37,725 bases of DNA from Nocardia wallacei (GCF_029869545.1 NZ_JARWQD010000264.1:1-37725), one strand, 5' to 3'. Numbered from the stretch's first letter, positions 24,065-35,457 are shown. A program made the numbers and translations. The notes: generated by a model from the sequence alone, not told the origin.

Positions 24065-25291
24065 ATGTCGGCCATGGAGTTGATCGGGCTGGATCGCATC
24101 GAGTCGGCGGCGAAACTGCTGGGGCCGGTCATCCGGCGGACACCGCTGGTGGCGTCGCGGGTGCTGTCGGAGCGCACCGGCGTCGAGGTGCGGCTCAAAT
24201 GCGAGAACCTGCAGCGCACCGGGTCTTTCAAGCCGCGCGGCGCCTACAACCGGATCGCGAATCTGCCCGAGGCCGACCGGCGGCGCGGGGTCGTGGCCGC
24301 CAGCGCGGGCAACCATGCGCAGGGAGTGGCCTGGTCCGCAACGACTTTGGGCATCGAGTCGACGGTGTTCATGCCCGTGGGCGCCTCGCTGCCGAAACTC
24401 GTGGCCACCCGGGCATACGGCGCCACCGTGCACCAGGTCGGCGACACCATCGACCGCTCCCTCACCGCCGCACTGGATTTCGCCGAGCAGACCGGCGCCA
24501 CTCTGATCCATCCGTTCGACCATCCCGATATCGTGGCCGGGCAGGCGACCGTGGCGCTGGAGATCCTCGAGCAGCTCCCCGACGCCGGGACCGTCATCGT
24601 GCCCACCGGCGGCGGCGGGCTGCTCGCGGGCGTGGCCGAGGCGCTGCACCACCTCGCCCCGCGGGTGCGTATCATCGGGGTGCAGGCCGCCCAGGCCGCC
24701 GCCTGGCCCGATTCCCTGGCGGCCGGTAAACCCGTTGCGCTGGAACGGATGTCGACGATGGCCGACGGCATCGCGGTCGGACTGCCCGGCGAGGTCCCGT
24801 TCGCCCACGTCGCCGAGCACGCCCCGGCCGTCGCGACCGTCGGCGAGGACGCGCTGTCGAGCGCGATGCTGCTGTGCATGGAGCGGGCCAAGCTGATCGT
24901 CGAGCCCGCCGGGGCGGCCGCGGTCGCGGCGCTGATGCAGTGCGCCGACGAGCTGGACCTGCGCGGACCCGTCTGCGCGATCCTGTCCGGCGGCAACGTC
25001 GACCCGCTGCTGCTGACCCGCCTCATCGGCCACGGTCTCAGCGCGGCCGGGCGCTATCTGGCGGTGCGGGTGACGATTTCGGATCGCCCGGGCAGCCTGG
25101 GCACGCTGCTGGCCGCGGTGGGCGGCACCGGCGCCAGCGTCCTGGACGTGGTCCATTCCCGCACCGGCGCCTGGCTGGCGATCGACGAGGTGGAGGTCCT
25201 GCTCACCCTCGAGACCCGCGGTCCCGCCCACCGCGACGACGTCCTCGACGCCCTGGAGGGCGCGGGATACGCTGTGCGCGTCCAGGATTGA
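24065..25291 (+). CDS. ilvA: threonine ammonia-lyase with C-terminal ACT domain
   Basis: PLP enzyme deaminating threonine to 2-oxobutanoate, the entry to isoleucine synthesis. The 408-residue product has the Schiff-base Lys56 in TGSFKPRG, the substrate loop SAGNHAQGVA and the phosphate-binding PTGGGGLLAG. A single C-terminal ACT-like domain (about 325-408; VRVTISDRPGSLGTLL) is shorter than the double regulatory domain of E. coli IlvA, as in many actinobacterial and catabolic-type enzymes. ATG 24065 (or 24074) is chosen where homology begins; no SD is visible. It follows idi after 75 bp with no clear terminator, so read-through is possible, but no functional link to 2-MIB is evident. It converges with the ABC permease across 108 bp holding nothing recognised. 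Confidence 0.92.
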   Translation: MSAMELIGLDRIESAAKLLGPVIRRTPLVASRVLSERTGVEVRLKCENLQRTGSFKPRGAYNRIANLPEADRRRGVVAASAGNHAQGVAWSATTLGIESTVFMPVGASLPKLVATRAYGATVHQVGDTIDRSLTAALDFAEQTGATLIHPFDHPDIVAGQATVALEILEQLPDAGTVIVPTGGGGLLAGVAEALHHLAPRVRIIGVQAAQAAAWPDSLAAGKPVALERMSTMADGIAVGLPGEVPFAHVAEHAPAVATVGEDALSSAMLLCMERAKLIVEPAGAAAVAALMQCADELDLRGPVCAILSGGNVDPLLLTRLIGHGLSAAGRYLAVRVTISDRPGSLGTLLAAVGGTGASVLDVVHSRTGAWLAIDEVEVLLTLETRGPAHRDDVLDALEGAGYAVRVQD

Positions 25292-25399
25292 CGCTCAGGC
25301 CCGGCTCACAGCTCCCGGGCGTCGTCCGCTACATCCCACCGCTGCGCCGCCTCGCCCGAATCTGCCGCTGGCGGTTCTGATCGGAGCCGGGGAGCGAGT

Positions 25400-27034
25400 T
25401 CAGGACGGCGCCGCCCGACGAAATCGCCCTGGGGCCAATGGCTTTCGCATTTCTATTCCCCGTCGGGTGGGGATATCGCGGTGCTGGAGACCGTAGCCTC
25501 CGGCGAGCGCCAGTACCGCGGCGAGCAGCAGTGCGGCGGCCAGGCCCCACCCCCGGACCGGATCGACGGGAGCGCGGCCGACCCAGTCGATCGGCGAGAG
25601 ATGGCGGACCCAGCCGGGAAGTTGCAACGTATCGGCGAGGACCGCGATGACGGCGACGACGATGTACACGATCCACCCGGCCGCGAGATACGGCGGGCGC
25701 AGCCCGTACAGCGCGACCGCGACGGCGAGCAGGACCAGCACGGCGGGCAGATAGGCCAAGGCCGCCAGGGTGATTCGGCCGACCGCGGACGCGTCGGAGA
25801 CCGCGACGGCATCGCTGATACCGAGCGCGAGCCCGCTCACCGCGGAGACGATCGCGGCGCCGCCCGCGACGGTGACCACCTGCGCGGCGAGCCACCGTGC
25901 GCGCGAGCAGGTTCCGGCGAGCATCGGCTCGAGCCGGTCGCCGGACTCCTCCTCCGCGATGCGTCCGGCGCCCTGCAGCGCGTATCCGGCACTGATCAAC
26001 GCGAGCAGCACGACGACGAAAGCCAGATAGGCGTCCTCGTTCGCGCTGCCGCCCCCGAAGATGTCCTGCACCGCCTCGTTGTCCCGCATCAGGGTGCGGA
26101 TCGCGTCGGCGAGCGACCCGAAGGCGATCCCGACCAGCGCGCCGATGACACTCCACGCCACGACGGGACCCCGATGCCCGCGGAGAGCGAAACCCAACGG
26201 GCGCACCAGGTTTGCACCGGCGGTCGCCGATCCGCGGCGCGCGGCGAACAGCCCCTGCCCCAGGTCGCGGCGCTCGGCGAACCACCCCGCGAGCACGGCC
26301 ATCACCGCGGCGAACCCGAGCGCGAGCAGCAGCGGCCACCAGCGGACGGTGCCGAACGCGCGGGTCTGCTCCGCCCAGCCGATCGGCGACACCCACACCA
26401 GCGCGCTGTCCCGCACATCGCCGATGCCGCGCGCGAGGAACGCCACCACCAGCACCACGAGACACGCCGCGGTCCCGGCGCGGGCGGTGGCGACCACCTG
26501 CGCGACGGCGGCGGCGAGCGCGGCGAACCCGAATCCGAGCAGGGCCATCGCCGCCGGGTACACCACCGCGCCCGGCCATCCGACATCCAAGGCGAAAAGC
26601 GTTGCGCTCATTGCCGATCCGATCACCGCGAGCGCGGCGGCGGACAGCGTCACGGCGGCACCGACCGTCGCGGTCCGTCCGATCGAACCCGCCCGCAGCA
26701 GCTCCATCCGTCCCGACTGCTCCTCGCCGCGAGTCATCCGCAGCACCAGGTGAATTCCCAGCAGCGGAAAGGCCACCGCGCCGATGAAGCCGAACTCGTA
26801 GCTGATCACTCCCCCGATGGTGTTCAGGCCGAACGGTTTTCCGTTGATCGCGAACAGCGCACTGCCGGATTCCGTTGCCTGCGCGTAGGTCTCGATATCG
26901 GCCGGGGTCGGATAGAGGTCGTTCAGCGACCACGCCGTCGCGGCGAAGACCCCCGCCAGGCCCAGCACCCAGCCCAGGATCCAACGCCGGTTGCCGCGCC
27001 ACAGGATCGACAGCATCGCACGGTAGCCGCCCAT
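25400..27034 (-). CDS. ABC exporter permease, tandem 6-helix type
   Basis: Membrane subunit of 544 residues with about twelve predicted helices in two similar halves, the layout of the actinobacterial group often labelled exporters of polyketide antibiotics. Characteristic pieces are LRMTRGEEQSGRMELLRAG in the first cytoplasmic loop and the matching AEEESGDRLEPMLAG in the second half, both EExSGRxE-like. ATG 27034 overlaps the ATPase stop codon (TGATG), fixing the start; the frame is open further upstream but inside the ATPase gene. It forms a transporter with the upstream ATPase under the divergent TetR. Substrate unknown, probably a drug or natural product. Confidence 0.9.
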   Translation of the reverse strand: MGGYRAMLSILWRGNRRWILGWVLGLAGVFAATAWSLNDLYPTPADIETYAQATESGSALFAINGKPFGLNTIGGVISYEFGFIGAVAFPLLGIHLVLRMTRGEEQSGRMELLRAGSIGRTATVGAAVTLSAAALAVIGSAMSATLFALDVGWPGAVVYPAAMALLGFGFAALAAAVAQVVATARAGTAACLVVLVVAFLARGIGDVRDSALVWVSPIGWAEQTRAFGTVRWWPLLLALGFAAVMAVLAGWFAERRDLGQGLFAARRGSATAGANLVRPLGFALRGHRGPVVAWSVIGALVGIAFGSLADAIRTLMRDNEAVQDIFGGGSANEDAYLAFVVVLLALISAGYALQGAGRIAEEESGDRLEPMLAGTCSRARWLAAQVVTVAGGAAIVSAVSGLALGISDAVAVSDASAVGRITLAALAYLPAVLVLLAVAVALYGLRPPYLAAGWIVYIVVAVIAVLADTLQLPGWVRHLSPIDWVGRAPVDPVRGWGLAAALLLAAVLALAGGYGLQHRDIPTRRGIEMRKPLAPGRFRRAAPS

Positions 27035-27954
27035 CAGCGCACCTCCGCGGTCTCGTAGGTGCGCAGGAACAGCTCGTCCAGGCTCGGCGGATTCGCGGTG
27101 ACCGACTCGACCCCGGCCGCGTGCAGCACGGCGATCGCCGCGCCGACGTGACCGGCGTCGACGCCGAACGACACCGCCCACCGATCCCCGTCCGGCTCGA
27201 TCGCCACCGCCGTGACACCGGTCGCGGTCTCGAGCCCGCGCGGCTCGGCGCCGGTGACGGCGTGGATGTGGGTCGTGGTGTGACGGCGCAGTTCGGCCAG
27301 CGTCCCGGTCGACACCGTGCGGCCCTGCCGGATGATGCTGACCCGGTCCGCGAGCGCCTCCACCTCCGCCAGGATGTGACTCGACAGCAATACCGTGCAG
27401 CCCTGCCGCTTTCGCTCCCGCAGCGTGTCCTGGAACACCTGCTCCATCAGCGGATCCAGCCCCGAGGTCGGCTCGTCGAGAATCAGCAGTTCGCTCTCGC
27501 TCGCGAACGCCGCGACCAGCGCGACCTTCTGCCGGTTCCCCTTGGAGTAGTCCTGGCTCCTCTTACCCGGATCCAGCTCGAAGCGTTCGATCAGCTCGGC
27601 GCGCCGCCGCGGGTCGACGGGCCCGTGCGCGGCCGCCAGCACGTCGAGGCATTCACCGCCGGTCAGCCCCGGCCACAGCGAGACGTCGCCGGGCACGTAG
27701 GCGAGGCGGCGGTGCAGTTGCACGGCATCGCGCCACGGGTCGGCGCCCAGCAGCCGCGCCCGCCCGCCGGTGGCGCGGACCAGCCCCAGCAGGATCCGGA
27801 TCGTCGTCGATTTGCCCGCGCCGTTCGGGCCGAGGAACCCGTGCACCTCGCCCTGCTCGACCCGCAGGTCCAGCCCGTCGAGCGCGGTGAAATCACCGAA
27901 CCGCTTGCGCAGGGCCGCGGTTTCGATCACCGCGGTAGATCCGTCACCGATCAC
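27034..27954 (-). CDS. ABC exporter ATP-binding protein
   Basis: ATPase subunit of 306 residues with Walker A GPNGAGKST, signature YSKGNRQKVALVAAF (a degenerate LSGGQ in which SKGN replaces SGGQ, common in this exporter group), Walker B LLILDEP and switch SSHILAEVE. The C-terminal 80 residues form the extra domain of DrrA-like proteins. GTG 27954 is preceded by GGAGGTGACC. It is translationally coupled to the permease and divergent from TetR, with a perfect dyad between them. Two such exporter/TetR systems occur in this window; this one is the single-large-permease type. Confidence 0.92.
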   Translation of the reverse strand: MIGDGSTAVIETAALRKRFGDFTALDGLDLRVEQGEVHGFLGPNGAGKSTTIRILLGLVRATGGRARLLGADPWRDAVQLHRRLAYVPGDVSLWPGLTGGECLDVLAAAHGPVDPRRRAELIERFELDPGKRSQDYSKGNRQKVALVAAFASESELLILDEPTSGLDPLMEQVFQDTLRERKRQGCTVLLSSHILAEVEALADRVSIIRQGRTVSTGTLAELRRHTTTHIHAVTGAEPRGLETATGVTAVAIEPDGDRWAVSFGVDAGHVGAAIAVLHAAGVESVTANPPSLDELFLRTYETAEVR

Positions 27955-27978
27955 CGGTCACCTCCATGAACTATTGGT

Positions 27979-27995
27979 GTGTACCGATGGTACAC
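27979..27995. promoter_or_regulatory. perfect palindromic operator between TetR and its exporter
   Basis: GTGTACC-GAT-GGTACAC, 7-bp arms around a 3-nt centre, in the 83-bp space between the divergent ATPase and TetR genes. Position and symmetry fit a TetR site repressing both directions. On the plus strand TAGCAT (28026-28031) is a -10 candidate whose start site would fall on the GTG at 28038, so the TetR transcript may be leaderless. Confidence 0.72.
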
Positions 27996-28037
27996 GCTCA
28001 TGGTTCGCGGTCCGGTGCGCACTGCTAGCATCGAGAG

Positions 28038-28619
28038 GTGCCGCTACCCCGATTCACCCGTTTACCTGCCGAGGAACAGCGCCGCATCCTCGATGTCGCG
28101 CTGCGGGCGTTCGCCCGGGACGGCGTCGACCACGCCTCCTACAACCAGATCATCGCGGCCGCAGGCATCTCGAAATCCTCGGCGTACAACTACTTCGACG
28201 GTCGCGAGGACCTGCTCTACGCCGTCCTCGACGACGTCGCCGCCCGCCTGTCCGCGGTGCTCGGCAGGTGGGAGCGCGTCGACAGCGCGGCCGAGTTCTG
28301 GCACGCCATCGAAACCGTCGAGGCCCGTCTGAGCGCCCACATCGCCGACCACCCGGCCGATCTCGCGCTCATCGACCCGGCGTTCCTGCTGCGCGAGCAG
28401 GGCGCGTTCATCTCCTGGATCACCGACTTCGTCGACAACGGCGCAGCCATCGGCATCGTCACCGCCGACTGCGATCGCGACCTGCTCGTCGCCGCCACGG
28501 CCGCGGTCCTGCGGGCCGGGGACGCGTGGGGCGCACAGCAACTCAGGGACGGCCGGGTCCCCGACCAGGACCAGGTCTGGGCCCTGATCCGCAACCTCTG
28601 GGGCGCTCCGGCCGCCTGA
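28038..28619 (+). CDS. TetR-family regulator of the divergent ABC exporter
   Basis: Regulator of 193 residues. The helix-turn-helix region (about 15-60) reads QRRILDVALRAFARDGVD, then ISKSSAYNYFDGREDLL. The remaining helical domain would bind the inducer. Start GTG 28038 lies seven bases after a TAGCAT -10, and the GAGAGG just before it is too close to work as an SD, so leaderless translation is likely. It reads away from the exporter genes across the 27979-27995 dyad, the usual arrangement for a local repressor. It ends 6 bp before the convergent substrate-binding protein gene. The ligand is unknown. Confidence 0.9.
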   Translation: MPLPRFTRLPAEEQRRILDVALRAFARDGVDHASYNQIIAAAGISKSSAYNYFDGREDLLYAVLDDVAARLSAVLGRWERVDSAAEFWHAIETVEARLSAHIADHPADLALIDPAFLLREQGAFISWITDFVDNGAAIGIVTADCDRDLLVAATAAVLRAGDAWGAQQLRDGRVPDQDQVWALIRNLWGAPAA

Positions 28620-28625
28620 GCGCGC

Positions 28626-29600
28626 TCAGCACTTGCTCTTGTAGAGATACCTCGCGTTGGCGTCCATATCGGCCTGGGTGATGGCGATCATGTCGGTCCG
28701 GATGGTGCGGGTGACCGGCTTGTTCTCGATCGCGGCGGCGGCTTGGGCCACGCCCTGCGCGCCGATGGTGGCGGGGTCCTGGGCGATCAGCGCCTGCACC
28801 GTTCCGGCCTTCAGATCCTCGACCTGTTTCGGGCTGGCGTCGAAGCCGACCAGCTTCACCTGACCGAGTTTCCCGGCATTGCGCAGGCCGGTGGCGGCAC
28901 CCTCCGCGGAGCTCAGGTTGGTGGCGAAGATGCCGACCAGATCGGGGTGCGCGGCCAGCGTGGCCGTCACGATCGACGCGGCCTGGGCGGCCTCGTTGTT
29001 GTTGTACTGCACGCCCAGCGACGTCAATCCGGCCTGGTTCCGCAGCTCCTCCTCGAAGCCCTGGGCGCGCAGATCGGTGGTCGAGGTGCCCGCCTTGGTG
29101 TTGATGACGAGCACGGATCCCTTGCCGCCCACCAGTTTCGACAACGTCTGCGCCGCCAGCTGCCCGCCCTTGCGATTGTCGGAGGAGATCGACGACAGCG
29201 CCACCGAGGTGTCGTCGAGGGCGGTGTCGACCTCGATCACCTTGATGCCGGAGTCCTTCGCCTGCTTGATCGGGCTGGCCATCGCCGTGGCGTGGGTCGG
29301 CGCGATCAGCATGGCGCCCGGCTTGTTGGCGATCACCCCGGTCACGATCGGGGTCTGCTGCGCGGCGTCGAACTGCGTGGGCGCCTGGGTATCCAGCTCG
29401 AATCCGAGCTTCTTCGCCTCCTCCTCGGCGCCGCACTGCATCGAGATGTAGAAGGGTTCGTTGGCGACGCCGGGGATCAGCACCAGCTTCTGGGCGTTCG
29501 TGCCGCCCGAATCCCCCACCTGCCCACCGCATCCGGCCAGCATGCCCGCGGCCGCCAGCGCGGCACCGATCATCGCGGCGGTCCGTCGTCCGGTCCTCAT
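28626..29600 (-). CDS. CUT2-type sugar ABC transporter substrate-binding lipoprotein
   Basis: Extracytoplasmic binding protein of 324 residues. A lipoprotein signal peptide ends in the lipobox LAGC (about residues 20-23, GMLAGCGGQ). The mature part has the periplasmic-binding fold of ribose/galactose-type proteins (Peripla_BP_4), with VIEVDTALDD and GIFATNLSSAEGAATGL near the hinge. The start ATG 29600 is chosen because the signal peptide begins there and GGCGGAG precedes it; the frame extends upstream to 29693 without a signal-like sequence. It is last in the ATPase-permease-binding protein operon. The ligand may be a pentose, hexose or similar polyol; no catabolic gene is nearby to decide. 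Confidence 0.92.
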   Translation of the reverse strand: MRTGRRTAAMIGAALAAAGMLAGCGGQVGDSGGTNAQKLVLIPGVANEPFYISMQCGAEEEAKKLGFELDTQAPTQFDAAQQTPIVTGVIANKPGAMLIAPTHATAMASPIKQAKDSGIKVIEVDTALDDTSVALSSISSDNRKGGQLAAQTLSKLVGGKGSVLVINTKAGTSTTDLRAQGFEEELRNQAGLTSLGVQYNNNEAAQAASIVTATLAAHPDLVGIFATNLSSAEGAATGLRNAGKLGQVKLVGFDASPKQVEDLKAGTVQALIAQDPATIGAQGVAQAAAAIENKPVTRTIRTDMIAITQADMDANARYLYKSKC

Positions 29601-29628
29601 CTCCGCCTCACCTCCGAGATAGGTTGTG

Positions 29629-30669
29629 CTACTTCCGGTCTCGTGACCGCCTTCGGATCTGGTCGAACCACACCGCGGCCACGAGCACCACACTCACCGC
29701 GACCGGTTGCCAGAACACCGGCACCCCCGCGATGACGAAGCCCTTGCGCAGCACCGACGGGATGAATACCCCGATCACGGTGCCCAGCACCGAGCCCGCC
29801 CCGCCGAACAGGCTGGTTCCGCCGATCACGACGCCCGCGATGGCGTCGAGGTTGTCGGTGGTGTGCCCGGCGATGGTGGTGGTGCCGAAGTAGGCGAGAT
29901 TCATGAAACCGGCCAGGCCCGCGAGGGTTCCGGCCATCAGGTACACCAGGATCAGGTGCCGGGTGACGCCGATACCCGCCCGCCGCGCGGCCTCGGCGTT
30001 GGAACCGATGGCGTAGGTGTAGCGGCCGAAGCGGGTGGTGTGCAACAGCCAGGCGCCGACCAGGGTCACCGCGGCGGCGACGAGTACCAGAATCGGGACG
30101 CCGCCCAGCAGCGTGCCGAATCCCAGTGAGTTGCGCAGATTCTCGGGAACCGTGCGGGTATCGACACCGCCGGTGATCAACTGCGCGGATCCCAGGGCCG
30201 CGCCGAACGAGCCCAGCGTGACGATCAGTGGCGGAATCCTGGCCTTGGCCACCAGGAATCCGTTCACCAGGCCCCAGAGTGCCCCGCCCGCAAGCGAACC
30301 CGCGAAGCCGATGCCGATGATCCCCCACCCGGCGCCGGTGGCGTCCTCCCCCGGGCTGAGCCATTCCATCGTCTTGGCGCCGATCACGCCGGAGAAGATC
30401 AGCACCATGCCCACCGACAGGTCGATGCCCGCGGTGATGATGACGAAGGTCATCCCGATCGACAGCACCAGCAGCACGGCGGTCTCGATGAGCAGCGTCT
30501 GCAGCGTGAACCGGGTCGGGAACGCGTCCGGTCGCAACAGGCTGAACGCCGCGTAGAGTACCACCAGCACCAGCCCGATCCACAGCGTGCTGGCCCCCGC
30601 GAGCCGTTGCCACACAGTGCTTTCGGGCAGGGCCGCGGTGTCGTCAGCGTGTTCGGAGCGTTCGCTCAT
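29629..30669 (-). CDS. CUT2-type sugar ABC transporter permease (RbsC-like)
   Basis: Membrane subunit of 346 residues with about nine to ten helices. RbsC-family features are GMTFVIITAGIDLSVGMVL near residue 70, LGLVNGFLVAKARIPPLIVTLG-like segments (GLVNGFLVAK, RIPPLIVTLGS), AIGSNAEAARRAGIGV and the terminal GGTSLFGGAGSVLGTVIG. The start overlaps the ATPase stop by four bases. It works with the ATPase and the downstream lipoprotein as an importer. Confidence 0.93.
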   Translation of the reverse strand: MSERSEHADDTAALPESTVWQRLAGASTLWIGLVLVVLYAAFSLLRPDAFPTRFTLQTLLIETAVLLVLSIGMTFVIITAGIDLSVGMVLIFSGVIGAKTMEWLSPGEDATGAGWGIIGIGFAGSLAGGALWGLVNGFLVAKARIPPLIVTLGSFGAALGSAQLITGGVDTRTVPENLRNSLGFGTLLGGVPILVLVAAAVTLVGAWLLHTTRFGRYTYAIGSNAEAARRAGIGVTRHLILVYLMAGTLAGLAGFMNLAYFGTTTIAGHTTDNLDAIAGVVIGGTSLFGGAGSVLGTVIGVFIPSVLRKGFVIAGVPVFWQPVAVSVVLVAAVWFDQIRRRSRDRK

Positions 30670-31433
30670 GCCGCGTCCTCGTGGGTCAGCGCACCGGTCA
30701 TGGCACCCACCAACTGCTCGAGGGTGGCGTCGGCGCCGAAGCGCGCCACCCGCTTTCCCAGCCGGAGCACCTCGATGCGGTCGGCGACCGCCAGCACCTC
30801 GGGCATGTTGTGGCTGATCAGCACCACCGCGATGCCTTGGTCGCGGACGCGCTTGACGACCTCGAGGACGCGTTCACGCTGGACGACGCCGAGCGCCGCG
30901 GTCGGCTCGTCCATGAAGACGACCTTGCTCGCCCACATCACCGACCGCGCCACCGCCACGGTCTGGCGCTGACCGCCCGACAGCGCGCCGATCGGCACGT
31001 CCGCGCGCGGCAGGACCACACCCAACCGCCGGAAGTGTTCCGCGGCTTCGGATTTCATCGCCTTGCGGTCGAGCATGCCGAGCCGTCCCGCCAGGCCGCG
31101 GCGGAAACGTTCCCGCCCCAGGAACAGGTTGGCGGCGGGATCCAGGTCCGGCGCCACCGCCAGATCCTGGTAGACGGTCTCGACGCCGAGCCGGCGCGCG
31201 GCGGTGGGCGAGGCCATCCGCACCGGCTCGCCGTCGAGCAGGATCCGCCCGCCGTCCGGCTGTTCGGCGCCCGAAAGACATTTCACGAGCGTCGATTTGC
31301 CCGCGCCGTTATCGCCGATGAGCGCGGTCACCGTACCGGCATGCACCTGGAAGTTGGCGCCCCGCAGCGCCGCGACCCCGCCGTAGCGCTTGACCAACCC
31401 CTCGGCTTCCAACACGACGGAAGGCATGATCAT
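30666..31433 (-). CDS. CUT2-type sugar ABC transporter ATP-binding protein, single domain
   Basis: ATPase of 255 residues with Walker A GDNGAGKST, signature LSGGQRQTVAVARS, Walker B VVFMDEPTAAL and switch SHNMPEV. Typical RbsA/XylG ATPases have two fused domains (about 500 residues); this has one, like FrcA-type transporters, so it would act as a homodimer. ATG 31433 is chosen (GGGGTG upstream); ATG 31427 is an alternative and the frame is open to 31478. It is the first gene of the operon. The 187 bp upstream contain no obvious operator but do hold the long inverted repeat next to argH. Confidence 0.92.
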   Translation of the reverse strand: MIMPSVVLEAEGLVKRYGGVAALRGANFQVHAGTVTALIGDNGAGKSTLVKCLSGAEQPDGGRILLDGEPVRMASPTAARRLGVETVYQDLAVAPDLDPAANLFLGRERFRRGLAGRLGMLDRKAMKSEAAEHFRRLGVVLPRADVPIGALSGGQRQTVAVARSVMWASKVVFMDEPTAALGVVQRERVLEVVKRVRDQGIAVVLISHNMPEVLAVADRIEVLRLGKRVARFGADATLEQLVGAMTGALTHEDAA

Positions 31434-31541
31434 CACCCCGGCGACATCGACTGAACGGACATCCGGCCCGCCCGCCAAATGTTAACGCTCACCCCCACCC
31501 CCCGAACGAGAATCGCCAAACCCCGCGATCACCGGCCGCAC

Positions 31542-31620
31542 ATTCCCGCACTCCCTGTTCGTTCCCGCACCCACTACAAGGTCTCGTAGTGGGTGCGGGG
31601 ACGAACAGGGGGTGCGGGAA

Positions 31621-31621
<1 letters not shown>
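31542..31621. repeat. long near-perfect inverted repeat at the argH 3' end
   Basis: Two 36-nt arms (31542-31577 and 31586-31621) around an 8-nt loop (AAGGTCTC at 31578-31585). They match at 34 of 36 positions, and in plus-strand RNA the two mismatches become G-U pairs. Each arm contains two tandem copies of TTCCCGCAC followed by C/T-rich bases. The last base of the right arm is the first base of the argH stop codon complement. There is no T-run, so it is not a textbook terminator, though it could stop or protect transcripts. A dispersed palindromic repeat is an alternative. Confidence 0.85.
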
Positions 31622-34311
<2,690 letters not shown>

Positions 34312-34408
34312 GTCTGTAGCTCCTCAGGTTTCGTGCGTGTCCAGGTCTGCGGCGCCCGCTCCACGGGCCGGGCGGAGCAGGCCTCCTCCCCGGGCGGCTC
34401 CCACCACG

Positions 34409-34446
34409 TGCAAATGATTATGCATGACGATGCAAGCCCATTCATA
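34409..34446 (-). promoter_or_regulatory. candidate ArgR operator (ARG boxes) upstream of argG
   Basis: An AT-rich island in a GC-rich spacer with repeated TGCAT half-sites: TGCA at 34409, ATGCAT at 34420-34425, the dyad TGCAT-GACG-ATGCA (34421-34434), and TTCATAA at 34441-34447. ArgR boxes are AT-rich 18-bp dyads, often in pairs, with TGCAT/ATTCA arms. ArgR is encoded 1 kb away. The 34312-34623 spacer otherwise shows nothing recognised. Confidence 0.55.
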
Positions 34447-34623
34447 ACCGGGGTGCCCGAGAGACCGGCCCCGGCCGGGGCGCCGGAGCGACACACCAGT
34501 GCGACACTCCGCGGAATTGGGACAAATGTGGCGAAACCCCAAGGGCGGCAAGGTGGTTGTGTCGAGGAAGGGACGCGGTGTGTCACGCTGGGGGAGATAT
34601 CGGGCGGAAGAAGGGTGGGCGCA

Positions 34624-34785
34624 GTGTATTCGACGTTTGCTGACTACTTCGGCATGATCGGGCGCGACATTCTGAGCATCGGCGAGGCCGTGATCGGTCT
34701 CATCGAGCACATCATCGGGATCGGGGGCTCCGGGCCGGGTGGCCACGGCGGCACCTATCCACCGGGGGAATATCCGCTGCGGTAG
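34624..34785 (+). CDS. small hydrophobic/glycine-rich protein, 53 residues, unknown
   Basis: Unrecognised short ORF beginning GTG TAT TCG at 34624, nine bases after GGAAGAAGG (34606-34614); GTG 34615 in the same frame is an alternative. The product has an N-terminal aromatic/aliphatic stretch FADYFGMIGRDILSIGEAV, then IGLIEHIIGIGG, which could be one or two amphipathic or membrane-active helices, followed by a Gly/Pro/Tyr tail ending YPPGEYPLR. It is 22 bp ahead of a methyltransferase gene in the same direction and may be co-transcribed. It lies in the segment splitting the arg cluster. Coding status rests on the RBS and the hydrophobic-tail layout only. Confidence 0.5.
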   Translation: MYSTFADYFGMIGRDILSIGEAVIGLIEHIIGIGGSGPGGHGGTYPPGEYPLR

Positions 34786-34807
34786 CGGTTCGGGCAGTAT
34801 TCCGGGT

Positions 34808-35446
34808 ATGGGCACCGATCAGCACGGGCATTGGGAGCAGACCTACACCGCCCATCCCGGGATGTACGGCGGGCAGCCGTCCGAACCGGCGGTGTACGCG
34901 GCGGCCCGGTTCCGGAGCGCGGAGGTCCGCGAGGTACTCGAACTGGGGGCCGGGCACGGCCGCGACGCCCTGCATTTCGCGCGGACCGGATTCGACGTGA
35001 CCGCCACCGATTTCAGTACCGCCGCCCTGGCACAGTTGCGGGCGGCCGCCGCGGCGGGCGGTGTCGGCGACCGAGTGCGCGTCCTCGAACACGATGCGCG
35101 CCAACCGATTCCGCTGCCGGACGCCTCGATCGACGCGGTGTACGCGCACATGCTGCTGTGCATGGCGCTGTCCACCGAGCAGATCCTCGGCCTGGCGGGC
35201 GAGATCCGGCGGGTGTTGCGTCCGGGAGGCGTCCTCGTCTACACCGTCCGCCATACCGGCGACGCCCATTACGGCGCCGGAGTCGCACACGGCGACGACA
35301 TCTACGAACACGGCGGCTTCGCCGTCCACTTCTTCCCTCGCGACCTGGTCGACCGCGTCGGCGAGGGCTGGAACGAGGTCGAGATCCACCCGTTCGAGGA
35401 GGGCGAGCTACCCCGCCGACTGTGGCGGATCACCCAAACCGCGTAA
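34808..35446 (+). CDS. class I SAM-dependent methyltransferase
   Basis: Putative methyltransferase of 212 residues. Motif I is VLELGAGHGRDALHFA, motif II region FDVTATDFS, then a DAR..LPDASIDAVYAHMLL post-I segment and LRPGGVLVYTVRH, the standard Methyltransf_11/25 layout. ATG 34808 is the first start consistent with homology (GTDQHGHWEQTY); the frame runs further upstream over the small ORF. Its end converges with argR (11 bp). The acceptor is unknown. It appears to be an insertion between argR and argG, which are adjacent in M. tuberculosis as recalled. Confidence 0.87.
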   Translation: MGTDQHGHWEQTYTAHPGMYGGQPSEPAVYAAARFRSAEVREVLELGAGHGRDALHFARTGFDVTATDFSTAALAQLRAAAAAGGVGDRVRVLEHDARQPIPLPDASIDAVYAHMLLCMALSTEQILGLAGEIRRVLRPGGVLVYTVRHTGDAHYGAGVAHGDDIYEHGGFAVHFFPRDLVDRVGEGWNEVEIHPFEEGELPRRLWRITQTA

Positions 35447-35457
35447 CCCGCTGCCGC

